This document shows, piece by piece, positions 1-5,446 of a DNA stretch of 6,127 bases. How positions within the stretch are numbered: position 1 is the first letter of the stretch; each line of letters opens with the position of its first letter. Made by a program: the position numbers and the translations under genes. The notes beneath the pieces were generated by a model. That model was not told the DNA's origin and did not search any database. It was given only the letters and a program-made list of their open reading frames with translations. The stretch is from Candidatus Brocadiaceae bacterium (GTDB taxonomy: Bacteria > Planctomycetota > Brocadiia > SM23-32). The stretch is taken from positions 1-6,127 of the forward strand of contig JAUWZH010000163.1 in the NCBI GenBank assembly GCA_030615435.1, read 5' to 3'.

Positions 1-230
1 TTGTCCTTACCACCCCGCCCATGGGCGTCTCACCGCAGGTCAGGTTCAGGGCCGGGCCGTTCGATGCGAAAGCCCGCCCGGCATGCAGGGCTTTCAGGAC
101 GCTGTGGAGCGTGCGGCGCGCGCCCACAGCGTCCTGAAAGCCCTGCATGCCGGGCGGGCTTTCGCATCGAACGGCCCGGCCCTGAACCTGACCTGCGGTG
201 AGACGCCCATGGGCGGGGTGGTAAGGACAA
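1..230. repeat. Perfect 107-bp inverted repeat with 16-nt spacer (fold-back palindrome)
   Basis: Bases 1-107 are the exact reverse complement of bases 124-230, with base i pairing with base 231-i and no mismatch found. The spacer is the GC-rich 108-123. The right arm is in frame with the protein that ends at 460, so it is original coding sequence. The left arm then reads as an inverted copy of that coding sequence and encodes nothing of its own. Such a long, mismatch-free palindrome inside a gene, starting at the first base of the window, is typical of a chimeric fold-back at a contig end. A genuine recent inverted duplication cannot be excluded. The arms may continue to the left of base 1. 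Confidence 0.95.
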
Positions 231-460
231 AGAAGGCGAGCGCCAGCCTCCACATCCAGTGCGCCGACAGCTACGGGCTCCACTGGGTCCGCGCGGTGCA
301 GGACGGGGCCATCGTGCGCGAGTTCGAATGCAGCGGCGGCAAGACACTGAGCGAAGAGGTGGACGTGGCCCTTCCCGCCGGCGACAGCTACGTGCGCGTC
401 GAGTGCGCGGCGAACGACGATCGGCGCGCCTACTCCAATCCCATCTACTTCCGCCGGTGA
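125..460 (+). CDS. C-terminal fragment of a PHP-type metal-dependent phosphoesterase-like protein (5' truncated)
   Basis: This is the last 111 residues of a longer protein; the stop is TGA at 458-460. The fragment opens with an 'LHAGRAFASNGPALNL' stretch (about residues 7-22), resembling the end of PHP (polymerase and histidinol phosphatase) domains, where a G-R-x-F-x-S/T-N-G-P-x-L motif precedes a C-terminal beta-sandwich. Strands of that tail follow: 'VRAVQDGAIVREFEC', 'YVRVECA' and a final 'AYSNPIYF', which is a typical end for this group. No metal-binding histidines or aspartates of the catalytic domain are present because the N-terminal part is missing. The frame is open into the spacer and left arm of the inverted repeat, and an ATG occurs at 83, but this is created by the inverted copy and is not credible as the real start. 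Family assignment is from memory of motif pattern; the coding call is firmer than the function. Confidence 0.6.
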   Translation, partial: HSVLKALHAGRAFASNGPALNLTCGETPMGGVVRTKKASASLHIQCADSYGLHWVRAVQDGAIVREFECSGGKTLSEEVDVALPAGDSYVRVECAANDDRRAYSNPIYFRR

Positions 461-597
461 ACCGCGCGGGCGCCCTTTCTCGTAACGCTCCCGCACTGGA
501 TGCCACGATACCCCCCGCCTTGTCCTCCGTGCAAGGCAGCGACGGGCTGTCGCATTGGAACGGTGAGGCGGGCTGGCCGCTCCCCTACACGGCACTC

Positions 598-1839
598 TCA
601 CTCCCGGTAGATGAGCCGCCTGGCCAGGATCATGGCGTTGAGGTGATGGGAGGTCGCGTCAATGCGCAGCACGGGGTCGGAGGGTCCGCTCATTACCCCG
701 CCGACCGCCAGCCAGCCAATGGCGGGGTGACTCCTGAGGTATTCGTTCGGGGCGGGCCCGCCGACTTGCCGTGAGATGAGCCCGGCAAGACCGAGGTCAA
801 TGGCGCGCCCGATCTTTTCCATGGCATCGCGCCGGCCGGTCAGGCGTGCCATCTCCCAGGCCGCCGCCAGGCCTTCGATGGTGCTGGCCGTGATGCGTCC
901 GCCGGACAGGAGCCTCTCGGCCTCGATGGTGGAGAGGGCCATCTCTACGGCGCGCCTGCCGTACTTCTCCACCCCCGGCCAACCCGTGGTGTAAAGCTCG
1001 TAGAAGGCCATCGAACCCCACTGATAGAAAGCGCGGGCCACCCCGCTGTGGGGGGCCTCGGCGAGCGGGGGTTCGAGGTAGTCCCAGTACATCCTCTCGG
1101 CCGATTGAAGGGCGAGCCCTCTGAGCTCCGCGTGACCGGCATACTTGGCCGCCTTGACCAGGAGCAGCAGCACTTCCCCGTCGCTGTAGGGGGAGGGCCC
1201 TCCGCTTGGCACGGCGTGCTTCTGGTCGTATCTGCCGCAGAAATGACCATCGTCCATGCGCAGAGAGCGCAGAAACAGGATGTACTCGCCGAGGTCGCGC
1301 TCGTAGTCCTCCCTCGAGGGCACGTAGTAGCGCGCCCTCAGGAACTCCACCAGCGCCAGGCTCACCAGGGCCACAGCGCCCGTTTTCCCAAACGCGGCCC
1401 CCGGATAAGCGACGTAGCGCCGCCCGTCCGGCGTGAGCGCCGAGTTCGACTTGAAGAACTCCAGGCCGCGCATTGTCGCGCGGGCGGTGGCCTCCGACGG
1501 GCCGTCCTGGTGAGCGAGGGCGAGGCTCCACAGGGCCCCCGCCTGGCGCACCTCGTTATCTCCGTCCGCCACCGTGTTCTCCACGAAATCGTACTCGTAG
1601 ACGAAGTTCCCCCTGGGGGTCTGGCTGTTCATCAGGTACTGAAGGGCCAGTGCGATGGACTGGTCGAGCATCCCTCGCGTGAGTCGCCTCTGGCGGGGCG
1701 CTGCGAGGGCCGCCGTTTCGGTCGGGACCGCCTCGCGATCCCGCTCCGGGACACAGGAGGGGACAAGCACGGCGCCCAGGGCCAGCATGTACAGGACCGA
1801 GAGGCGCTTCCAATCGCTGAAGGACGGTGCGCTCGGCAT
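598..1839 (-). CDS. Predicted lipoprotein with an alpha/alpha-toroid (six-hairpin-like) domain
   Basis: The predicted product has 413 residues. The N-terminus has a basic start, a hydrophobic core at about residues 12-27 ('LSVLYMLALGAVLV') and Cys29 in 'VPSC', an imperfect lipobox (Pro at -2). A secreted lipoprotein is therefore likely but not certain. From about residue 52 to the end the protein is a series of amphipathic helices with recurring motifs: 'LALQYLMNSQTPRGNF' (64-79), 'EVRQAGALWSLALA' (96-109), 'YSDGEVLLLLVKAAKYAG' (218-235), 'STIEGLAAAWEMARL' (319-333) and 'DATSHHLNAMILARR' (394-408). This resembles alpha/alpha-toroid folds of the terpenoid-cyclase or six-hairpin glycosidase kind; the reaction is unknown. 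The frame opens further upstream to 2010, but the ATG at 1839 fits the signal peptide and has AAGGAG about 12 nt upstream; a TTG just before it is a possible alternative. It is divergent from the isomerase gene, with promoters between them. Confidence 0.8.
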   Translation of the reverse strand: MPSAPSFSDWKRLSVLYMLALGAVLVPSCVPERDREAVPTETAALAAPRQRRLTRGMLDQSIALALQYLMNSQTPRGNFVYEYDFVENTVADGDNEVRQAGALWSLALAHQDGPSEATARATMRGLEFFKSNSALTPDGRRYVAYPGAAFGKTGAVALVSLALVEFLRARYYVPSREDYERDLGEYILFLRSLRMDDGHFCGRYDQKHAVPSGGPSPYSDGEVLLLLVKAAKYAGHAELRGLALQSAERMYWDYLEPPLAEAPHSGVARAFYQWGSMAFYELYTTGWPGVEKYGRRAVEMALSTIEAERLLSGGRITASTIEGLAAAWEMARLTGRRDAMEKIGRAIDLGLAGLISRQVGGPAPNEYLRSHPAIGWLAVGGVMSGPSDPVLRIDATSHHLNAMILARRLIYRE

Positions 1840-1948
1840 CAACGCCGTGTTCTCCTTGCCTCTTTGGAGTCCACCGGAAGACGGCCCACTGCCGGGCCGC
1901 GGATTGCCTGTGTGACGGAACCGGTGCCGCCGACTGCGCTCGCTGATA

Positions 1949-1977
1949 ACGTTAGGACCCTCATTCCGGTTTGTCAA
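1949..1977 (-). promoter_or_regulatory. Candidate sigma70 promoter for the lipoprotein gene
   Basis: On the minus strand a perfect TTGACA (-35, at 1977-1972) is followed after 17 nt by TAACGT (-10, at 1954-1949; 3 of 6 consensus bases). It points toward the lipoprotein start at 1839, leaving a leader of about 100 nt. The -10 is weak, so this is a candidate only. Confidence 0.4.
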
Positions 1978-2000
1978 CCGCCCGGCAGCCTCGGCTCCCC

Positions 2001-2013
2001 CCGTTGACAACGG
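2001..2013. promoter_or_regulatory. 13-bp palindrome over the -35 box, possible operator
   Basis: CCGTTG (2001-2006) and CAACGG (2008-2013) are perfect inverted arms around a single A, overlapping the -35 of the isomerase promoter. A reverse-complement copy of its GTTGACAA part lies at 1971-1978, over the -35 of the divergent promoter. Binding of a regulator is inferred only from position and symmetry. Confidence 0.3.
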
Positions 2014-2032
2014 CGACAGGGGGGTTTATAAG
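2004..2032 (+). promoter_or_regulatory. Sigma70-type promoter for the fucose-isomerase-like gene
   Basis: Perfect TTGACA (2004-2009) is followed after 17 nt by TATAAG (2027-2032; 5 of 6 consensus bases). The start codon of the isomerase lies 57 nt downstream. The -35 sits inside a 13-bp palindrome, CCGTTG-A-CAACGG (2001-2013), which could serve as a repressor site. Confidence 0.65.
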
Positions 2033-2076
2033 GGGCCAATCATTGTCGAAACGCTCGTTCCGTCTTCTGAGAGAAC

Positions 2077-2082
2077 AGGAGG
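2077..2082 (+). promoter_or_regulatory. Ribosome binding site fixing the start at 2089
   Basis: AGGAGG lies 6 nt before the ATG at 2089, an ideal Shine-Dalgarno arrangement that settles the start of the isomerase-like gene. Confidence 0.85.
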
Positions 2083-2088
2083 TCTGCC

Positions 2089-3807
2089 ATGGCAGGGGCA
2101 AGAAGGCTTTCTGGACGGCCGGAAGCCACGGCCAAAGCCGTGACGTTCGGCGTCTGCGCAACCAGCGACCCGCGCGTAGACGAACAGTCCCGGCAGCGCT
2201 GCGTCAACATTGCCGAGATGGTCGCCGAGGTCGTTGCAGAGGGCGTGAGGATGCCCGACGGCCGCCCCGTGGAAGTGGTCTGGTCCGACCTGCTGATTGA
2301 CGGCGAGAGACAGGCGGACGTGGTGGGACGGCAGTTCCGGGAGGCCGGCGTGGAGGCGGTGATCTGCGCCCCGGACACGTGGGCGTTCCCGCAGCTCACG
2401 CTCATCAGCCTGCTCGGCCACCTTCCGCGGGAGGTGCCGCTCAACATCACCTGCGGCAACAGCGGTCCGAAGCCGGGCGTCGTCTATGCGCACGCGACGA
2501 GCGGCTCGCTGGCGCAGTCCGGGCGACTCCTGGCCCTGAACATCGGCACGTGGCCGGACACGGGGATGAAGCCGAAGATGTCGGAGGCCACCGCCGAGTC
2601 GCTCATTGACTGGTGTTACGCAGCGCTCACCGCCGTGGGCCTGAGGGGCCGGCGCGTGGTGGTCTTCGGGCACGACTCGATGGGCATGGAGACCGCCCTG
2701 GCGCACGTAATCCCGACCCGGCGCACCTTCGGCATCGAGATCACGCGGCTCGACATGAAGCTGCTGGGCGACATGCTGGAGAAAGGCGCCTACGACAGGG
2801 AGGAACTCAGGGCCTTCCGCGCCTGGATAGACAAGCACGTCGCCAACCGCCTGGAGCTGCGCGACGATGCCGACAGCGAGCGTTTCAACCAGTCGCTGGC
2901 GATGTACCTGATCGTCCGTGACCTCATGGCCGACCTCAATGCGGTCGGCGGAGGGTTCATGAGCCAGCTCGAATGGGGAAGCGACCTGCGCGGCAACCCC
3001 CTGCCGGTGGCTGACGCGATGGAGAGTCTGTTCAACTCGACCTTCGACCACAACGGCCCCAGGCCGGTGCTGCCTTACGCCACCGAGGCCGACACGCAGG
3101 GCCTGCTGACGATGCTGTTCATGACGTGGCTCTCGGGGGGGAGCCCGCCCCTGTTCATGGACTTCCGCAAGGTCTGGGAGCCGTGGGAAATCAAGAGGCT
3201 CGCCGAGAGCATGAATGTCGAGTTCAGCGGCGAAGAGACGTGGGCCAGGCGGGGTTTCGTTGACGGCAACAACAGCGGCTCTGCCAGCTTCAACTGGGCG
3301 GCCGCCCCCGGCGCCTCCCCCGCCGAGTGCATGGAGGGGGTCTCCATGCCGCTGGTCGACGAGTCCTACTTCCCCGGCGGCGGGAACTCCGTCACCTTCC
3401 TGTCCCCCGGGGGGATAAGCGGCATCGCCGCCCGGCTCGCCTACAGCGAGCTGTCCGGCAGATTCTCGGTGATCTGGGACGAGGCCTCGACGATCTCGAT
3501 GCCCGAGAAATTGGCGGAGGCGGTGTGCAAGACCACGGACTACACGTGGCCCCACACCTTCGTCACCCCAAAATACGCCACCATGCTGGAGTACAAGCAG
3601 TATGCCCCGGCCAACCACTTCCACATGACGTGGGACCTCAAGCCGGCCCGGCTCCAGCACTGGATGGACATGACGGCGGTGTTCTCACAGACGCCGTGGT
3701 CCGCTCGGCTGGAGTGGATCGAGGGAGTGGATCGGCCGCTGCCGCTTCTCTACCTCCTGAACGGCGGGGAGACCAACGCCAAGCTCGCCCTCGGCGGCAG
3801 GGCGTAG
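2089..3807 (+). CDS. L-fucose isomerase-like protein (FucI/AraA superfamily sugar isomerase)
   Basis: This 572-residue cytosolic protein (E. coli FucI has 591) probably interconverts an aldose and a ketose using a divalent metal, as FucI does with L-fucose and L-fuculose. Aligned by eye to E. coli FucI, it keeps all three metal ligands: Glu333 in 'YATEADTQG' (FucI E337), Asp358 in 'LFMDFRKVW' (D361) and His510 in 'PANHFHM' (H528). Other matches are Trp98 ('APDTWAF', FucI W88), Gln293 ('GGGFMSQLEW', Q300), 'NSTFDHNGPRPV' at 316-327 and the 'SYFPGGGNSVTFLSPGG' stretch at 426-442 with Tyr427 (Y437). Approximate domains are N1 1-170, N2 171-350 and C 351-572. Overall divergence and the changed neighbourhood of His510 suggest the substrate may not be fucose. 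It has its own promoter and a strong Shine-Dalgarno. No kinase or aldolase partner lies in the window, so the pathway is unknown. Confidence 0.85.
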   Translation: MAGARRLSGRPEATAKAVTFGVCATSDPRVDEQSRQRCVNIAEMVAEVVAEGVRMPDGRPVEVVWSDLLIDGERQADVVGRQFREAGVEAVICAPDTWAFPQLTLISLLGHLPREVPLNITCGNSGPKPGVVYAHATSGSLAQSGRLLALNIGTWPDTGMKPKMSEATAESLIDWCYAALTAVGLRGRRVVVFGHDSMGMETALAHVIPTRRTFGIEITRLDMKLLGDMLEKGAYDREELRAFRAWIDKHVANRLELRDDADSERFNQSLAMYLIVRDLMADLNAVGGGFMSQLEWGSDLRGNPLPVADAMESLFNSTFDHNGPRPVLPYATEADTQGLLTMLFMTWLSGGSPPLFMDFRKVWEPWEIKRLAESMNVEFSGEETWARRGFVDGNNSGSASFNWAAAPGASPAECMEGVSMPLVDESYFPGGGNSVTFLSPGGISGIAARLAYSELSGRFSVIWDEASTISMPEKLAEAVCKTTDYTWPHTFVTPKYATMLEYKQYAPANHFHMTWDLKPARLQHWMDMTAVFSQTPWSARLEWIEGVDRPLPLLYLLNGGETNAKLALGGRA

Positions 3808-3857
3808 CAACCCTCCGCTCCCCGAGAACTCACCTGGGGGCACCTGCGGGCGTGGCA

Positions 3858-3998
3858 TCAATCCGCCCGGGAAGCCTCCAGGCCGCTGGTGACGGCCTCC
3901 ACCAGGTCCACGCCGACCTCGCGTCGCAGGCGGCGCACGTCCTGGATCGTGATCTCGATGTGCCACTCGCGTCCCGCGTTGTCCGTGAAGCTTCTCAT
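3858..3998 (-). pseudogene. N-terminal remnant of a phage tail assembly chaperone-like gene
   Basis: This 46-codon frame starts at ATG 3998, with a GAAAGGAAG Shine-Dalgarno about 8 nt upstream, and ends at TGA 3858. It begins 'MRSFTDNAGREWHIEI', then 'VRRLRREVGVDLVEAV'. This resembles the start of a small phage-tail protein family seen in planctomycete prophages, which I recall as beginning R-S/T-F-T-D-x-x-G-R-x-W followed by a K-R-V-[RK]-x-x-x-x-V-[ND]-L segment. Those proteins are about 110-130 residues, so the C-terminal half is missing, and the downstream DNA shows no continuation in any frame before the isomerase gene end at 3807. It may be a translated short ORF, but a truncated remnant is more likely. 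The family name is from memory and should be checked by profile search. Confidence 0.5.
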
Positions 3999-4018
3999 CA
4001 GGCGGCTTCCTTTCTCTG

Positions 4019-4046
4019 TTGACAAACCCCGCCTCTTGTGTACACT
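4019..4046 (+). promoter_or_regulatory. VapBC promoter with overlapping palindrome
   Basis: TTGACA (4019-4024) is followed after 16 nt by TACACT (4041-4046; 4 of 6 consensus bases). The 8-bp palindrome GTGTACAC (4038-4045) covers the -10 box, where autorepression by a VapB-VapC complex would normally act. A second TTGACA copy lies at 4046-4051, 27 bp after the first; it is too close to the gene to be a -35, but might be part of a repeated operator. Confidence 0.55.
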
Positions 4047-4061
4047 TGACATGTAACCTTC

Positions 4062-4067
4062 AGGAGG
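4062..4067 (+). promoter_or_regulatory. Ribosome binding site deciding the antitoxin start
   Basis: AGGAGG ends directly before a TTG at 4068, which therefore cannot be the start because there is no spacing. The ATG at 4074 lies 6 nt downstream and is the proper start. Confidence 0.85.
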
Positions 4068-4073
4068 TTGGCT

Positions 4074-4313
4074 ATGAACACCGTAAACATGAAACAAGCG
4101 CGTGAGCGCCTCAGCGAACTCGTCCGCGCAGCTGAGCGCGGAGAGTCGGTCGTGATCACGCGGCGCGGCAAGAAGGTGGCTCGCATCGTGCCCGCGGAGG
4201 AAAAGCCCTTGCGGGGGCTTCCCGATCTGTCCGAGTTCCGCGCGTCCATCAAGGTCAAGGGAAAGAGCCTCACCGAGGAACTCCTGTCCCTGCGCCGTGA
4301 AGAGCGGTACTGA
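4074..4313 (+). CDS. vapB: Type II antitoxin, Phd/YefM (prevent-host-death) family, VapB partner
   Basis: This 79-residue antitoxin binds and neutralises the PIN-domain toxin encoded directly downstream. With that toxin it is expected to bind operator DNA and repress the operon. Residues 1-40 form the Phd/YefM DNA-binding and dimerisation fold: 'MKQARERLSELVRAAERGE', then 'SVVITRRGKKVARIVP', the family hallmark. Residues 45-79 are the toxin-binding tail, ending 'LTEELLSLRREERY', a common end for antitoxins paired with VapC. Its TGA (4311-4313) shares one base with the ATG of the toxin gene, so translation is probably coupled. The operon runs opposite to the phage-like fragments on both sides and appears to carry its own promoter, as expected of a self-contained mobile toxin-antitoxin cassette. 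'VapB' is used by partnership; by fold it is Phd/YefM. Confidence 0.92.
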   Translation: MNTVNMKQARERLSELVRAAERGESVVITRRGKKVARIVPAEEKPLRGLPDLSEFRASIKVKGKSLTEELLSLRREERY

Positions 4314-4735
4314 TGAACTATCTCGACACCAGCGTGCTGACGGGTTATTACTGCCGGGAGGAGCGCAGCTCCGCGGTTCAGCGTGTCCTGTCGGACATCG
4401 AGGATCCGACCATCAGTCCGCTGGTCGAGGTGGAGTTCTACTGCGCGGTTGCCCGTAAGGTGCGCTCGGGCACAGTGGACGAGTCAACGGCCCTTCGCAT
4501 CTTCTCCGAGTTCCAGGTGCACGTCGCCGAGCCGCGGTTCCACGTAGTGCCCGTCCAGTCTGCCGACTACGCCCTCGCCCGGGAATGGATCGCGCAGCTC
4601 GCCACGCCCCTGCGCGTTCTCGATGCGCTGCACCTGGCCGCCGTCTTCTCGGGCGGCCTCCGGCTCATCACCGCCGACAGGGAACTGGCCCGCTCCGCTG
4701 AGCACTTTGGGATCGAGCACGAGCTGATCTCGTGA
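4313..4735 (+). CDS. vapC: VapC-like type II toxin, PIN-domain ribonuclease
   Basis: This 140-residue PIN-domain protein is expected to cleave RNA (tRNA or rRNA in studied VapC toxins) with Mg2+ when freed from its antitoxin, arresting translation. The four acidic residues of the active site are recognisable: Asp5 in 'MNYLDTS', Glu41 in 'SPLVEVEFYCAVARK' (Glu39 is an alternative), Asp104 in 'RVLDALHLAA' and Asp122 in 'LITADRELARSAE'. Length and motif order are those of an intact family member. The start codon overlaps the antitoxin stop by one base. No terminator is evident after the TGA at 4733-4735. The RNA target cannot be told from sequence. Confidence 0.93.
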   Translation: MNYLDTSVLTGYYCREERSSAVQRVLSDIEDPTISPLVEVEFYCAVARKVRSGTVDESTALRIFSEFQVHVAEPRFHVVPVQSADYALAREWIAQLATPLRVLDALHLAAVFSGGLRLITADRELARSAEHFGIEHELIS

Positions 4736-4775
4736 CTCACGTCTCATCCTTCCCCTCCCGTCCCGCGGTCACCTC

Positions 4776-4898
4776 CTACCATTGCGTGAAAGATGACGGC
4801 TTGACCGACACGCTAACCGTCACGCCCTCTTCCAACGGCTCGGCGCGGGAGAAGTTGGTAACGCTGAAGTTGCTCAGCAGCCCGGCGGTGATCAGCCG
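4776..4898 (-). pseudogene. C-terminal remnant of a phage tail tube (major tail) protein-like gene
   Basis: Read on the minus strand, 40 codons stay open from CGG (4898-4896), just after an in-frame TAG (4901-4899), to a TAG at 4778-4776. The peptide contains 'GLLSNFSVTNFSRAEPLEEG' followed by 'VTVSVSVKPSSFTQW'. A G-x-x-x-x-F-x-x-T-x-F-x-R pattern, then P-L-E-E-G and alternating Val/Ser ending in K-P, is what I recall at the C-terminus of tail tube proteins in planctomycete-type prophages. There is no start codon or room for the N-terminal part, so this is a fragment. On the minus strand it would lie upstream of the chaperone-like remnant at 3998, the normal tail-module order. Coding character is visible in the peptide pattern; the family is an inference. 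Confidence 0.45.
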
Positions 4899-5005
4899 CT
4901 AGACTGTCGCCCGTTGTTTGTTGTCACCCCCATTATCAGAGCGAACGAAAGGTAGCGCAAGAGGCACTTCCCGGACGCTGGAAAGCCCGTTATCCACTGA
5001 CTTCA
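4899..5005. other. Junction region with no recognisable gene
   Basis: This stretch lies between the tail-tube-like fragment and the end of the two-TM protein gene. I see no start signals, convincing coding pattern or terminator hairpin in it. The similarity to a tail protein stops at about 4898, so this probably contains the boundary between the phage-derived segment and the lower-GC segment that follows. Confidence 0.4.
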
Positions 5006-5446
5006 TCACTCGTCACCGCACCCGAACACGAGAGAAGACAGCTTCTCGTGGAAGCGGTCCACGCCCCGCTCGCAACGTATAACATGCACTCTTCCCTCTC
5101 GCAATTCCATCTTAAGGCGATCTCCCTTATCGCAACGGTCCACCCATATCCTCGTGATTTCCGAAAAGGAAATCACCTCGGGTCTACCCACTCGCCGCAT
5201 GAACACGAGACGTTGAATCTCAACTGTGCGGCTCTTTCCCTCGAAATGATAGAGGTATCCATGAGTGAGGCCCGCCAACATAACCGCGAGCACCAAGCCC
5301 AATAGGGCAAGCATACCAGCCCAGGGCGTCTTGGGAAAGAATATCCAAAGAGCACCTGCGAAAACCAATATGCCCAGAAGGACGCCAAGCACATTGCCCT
5401 GCCAAGAGGGTCCATACGTGGTCACAATCAACTTGCGGTTCCCCAT
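5006..5446 (-). CDS. Small membrane protein: two transmembrane helices plus C-terminal PH-like domain
   Basis: The predicted product has 146 residues. Hydrophobic segments at about 18-37 ('NVLGVLLGILVFAGALWIFF') and 43-62 ('AGMLALLGLVLAVMLAGL') form a hairpin in the inner membrane. About 80 soluble residues follow, whose alternating strands ('VISFSEITRIWV' at 91-102, 'LKMELREGRVHVI' at 111-123) and final helix suggest a bacterial PH-like fold. I do not recognise the family. The frame is open upstream through an RHS/YD-repeat fragment, but the ATG at 5446 is the better start because AAGGAGG precedes it by 11 nt. Its place right after an RHS fragment suggests it could be an immunity protein, many of which are small membrane proteins; that is inference from context. 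Confidence 0.7.
   Translation of the reverse strand: MGNRKLIVTTYGPSWQGNVLGVLLGILVFAGALWIFFPKTPWAGMLALLGLVLAVMLAGLTHGYLYHFEGKSRTVEIQRLVFMRRVGRPEVISFSEITRIWVDRCDKGDRLKMELREGRVHVIRCERGVDRFHEKLSSLVFGCGDE

Noticed and set aside
83..124. ATG at 83 as the start of a complete 125-residue protein
   Set aside because: Bases before 108 belong to the inverted copy, so these codons are produced by the palindrome and not by an original gene start.
1..230. Transposon terminal inverted repeats or a rho-independent terminator
   Set aside because: The arms are 107 bp, separated by only 16 nt and made of protein-coding sequence, with no transposase or T-tract, so neither fits.
517..537. Hairpin GCCTTG/CAAGGC with 9-nt loop between the convergent genes, as a terminator
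   Set aside because: The stem is only 6 bp, the loop is long and no T-tract follows on either strand; position alone suggests a terminator.
1048..2007. Plus-strand ORF (319 codons) opposite the lipoprotein gene
   Set aside because: It is antisense to the better-supported lipoprotein, shows no motif and runs through the divergent promoter region.
1840..2010. N-terminal extension of the lipoprotein gene to a start at 2010
   Set aside because: It would bury the signal peptide 57 residues inside, cross the divergent promoters and read as low-complexity Arg/Gly/Ser sequence; the ATG at 1839 has a Shine-Dalgarno and a signal peptide.
2026..3660. Long minus-strand ORF (544 codons) opposite the isomerase gene
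   Set aside because: It lies almost entirely antisense to a gene with conserved FucI motifs, is rich in Arg/His/Gly/Pro without domain pattern, and is a by-product of high GC at third codon positions.
4068..4073. TTG start for the antitoxin gene at 4068
   Set aside because: It directly abuts the AGGAGG with no spacing; the ATG at 4074 is correctly spaced.
4484..4747. Minus-strand 87-codon ORF overlapping the vapC toxin gene
   Set aside because: It is antisense to a clear PIN-domain gene and shows no domain pattern. It begins ATGAGA like the chaperone-like remnant, but similarity ends there.
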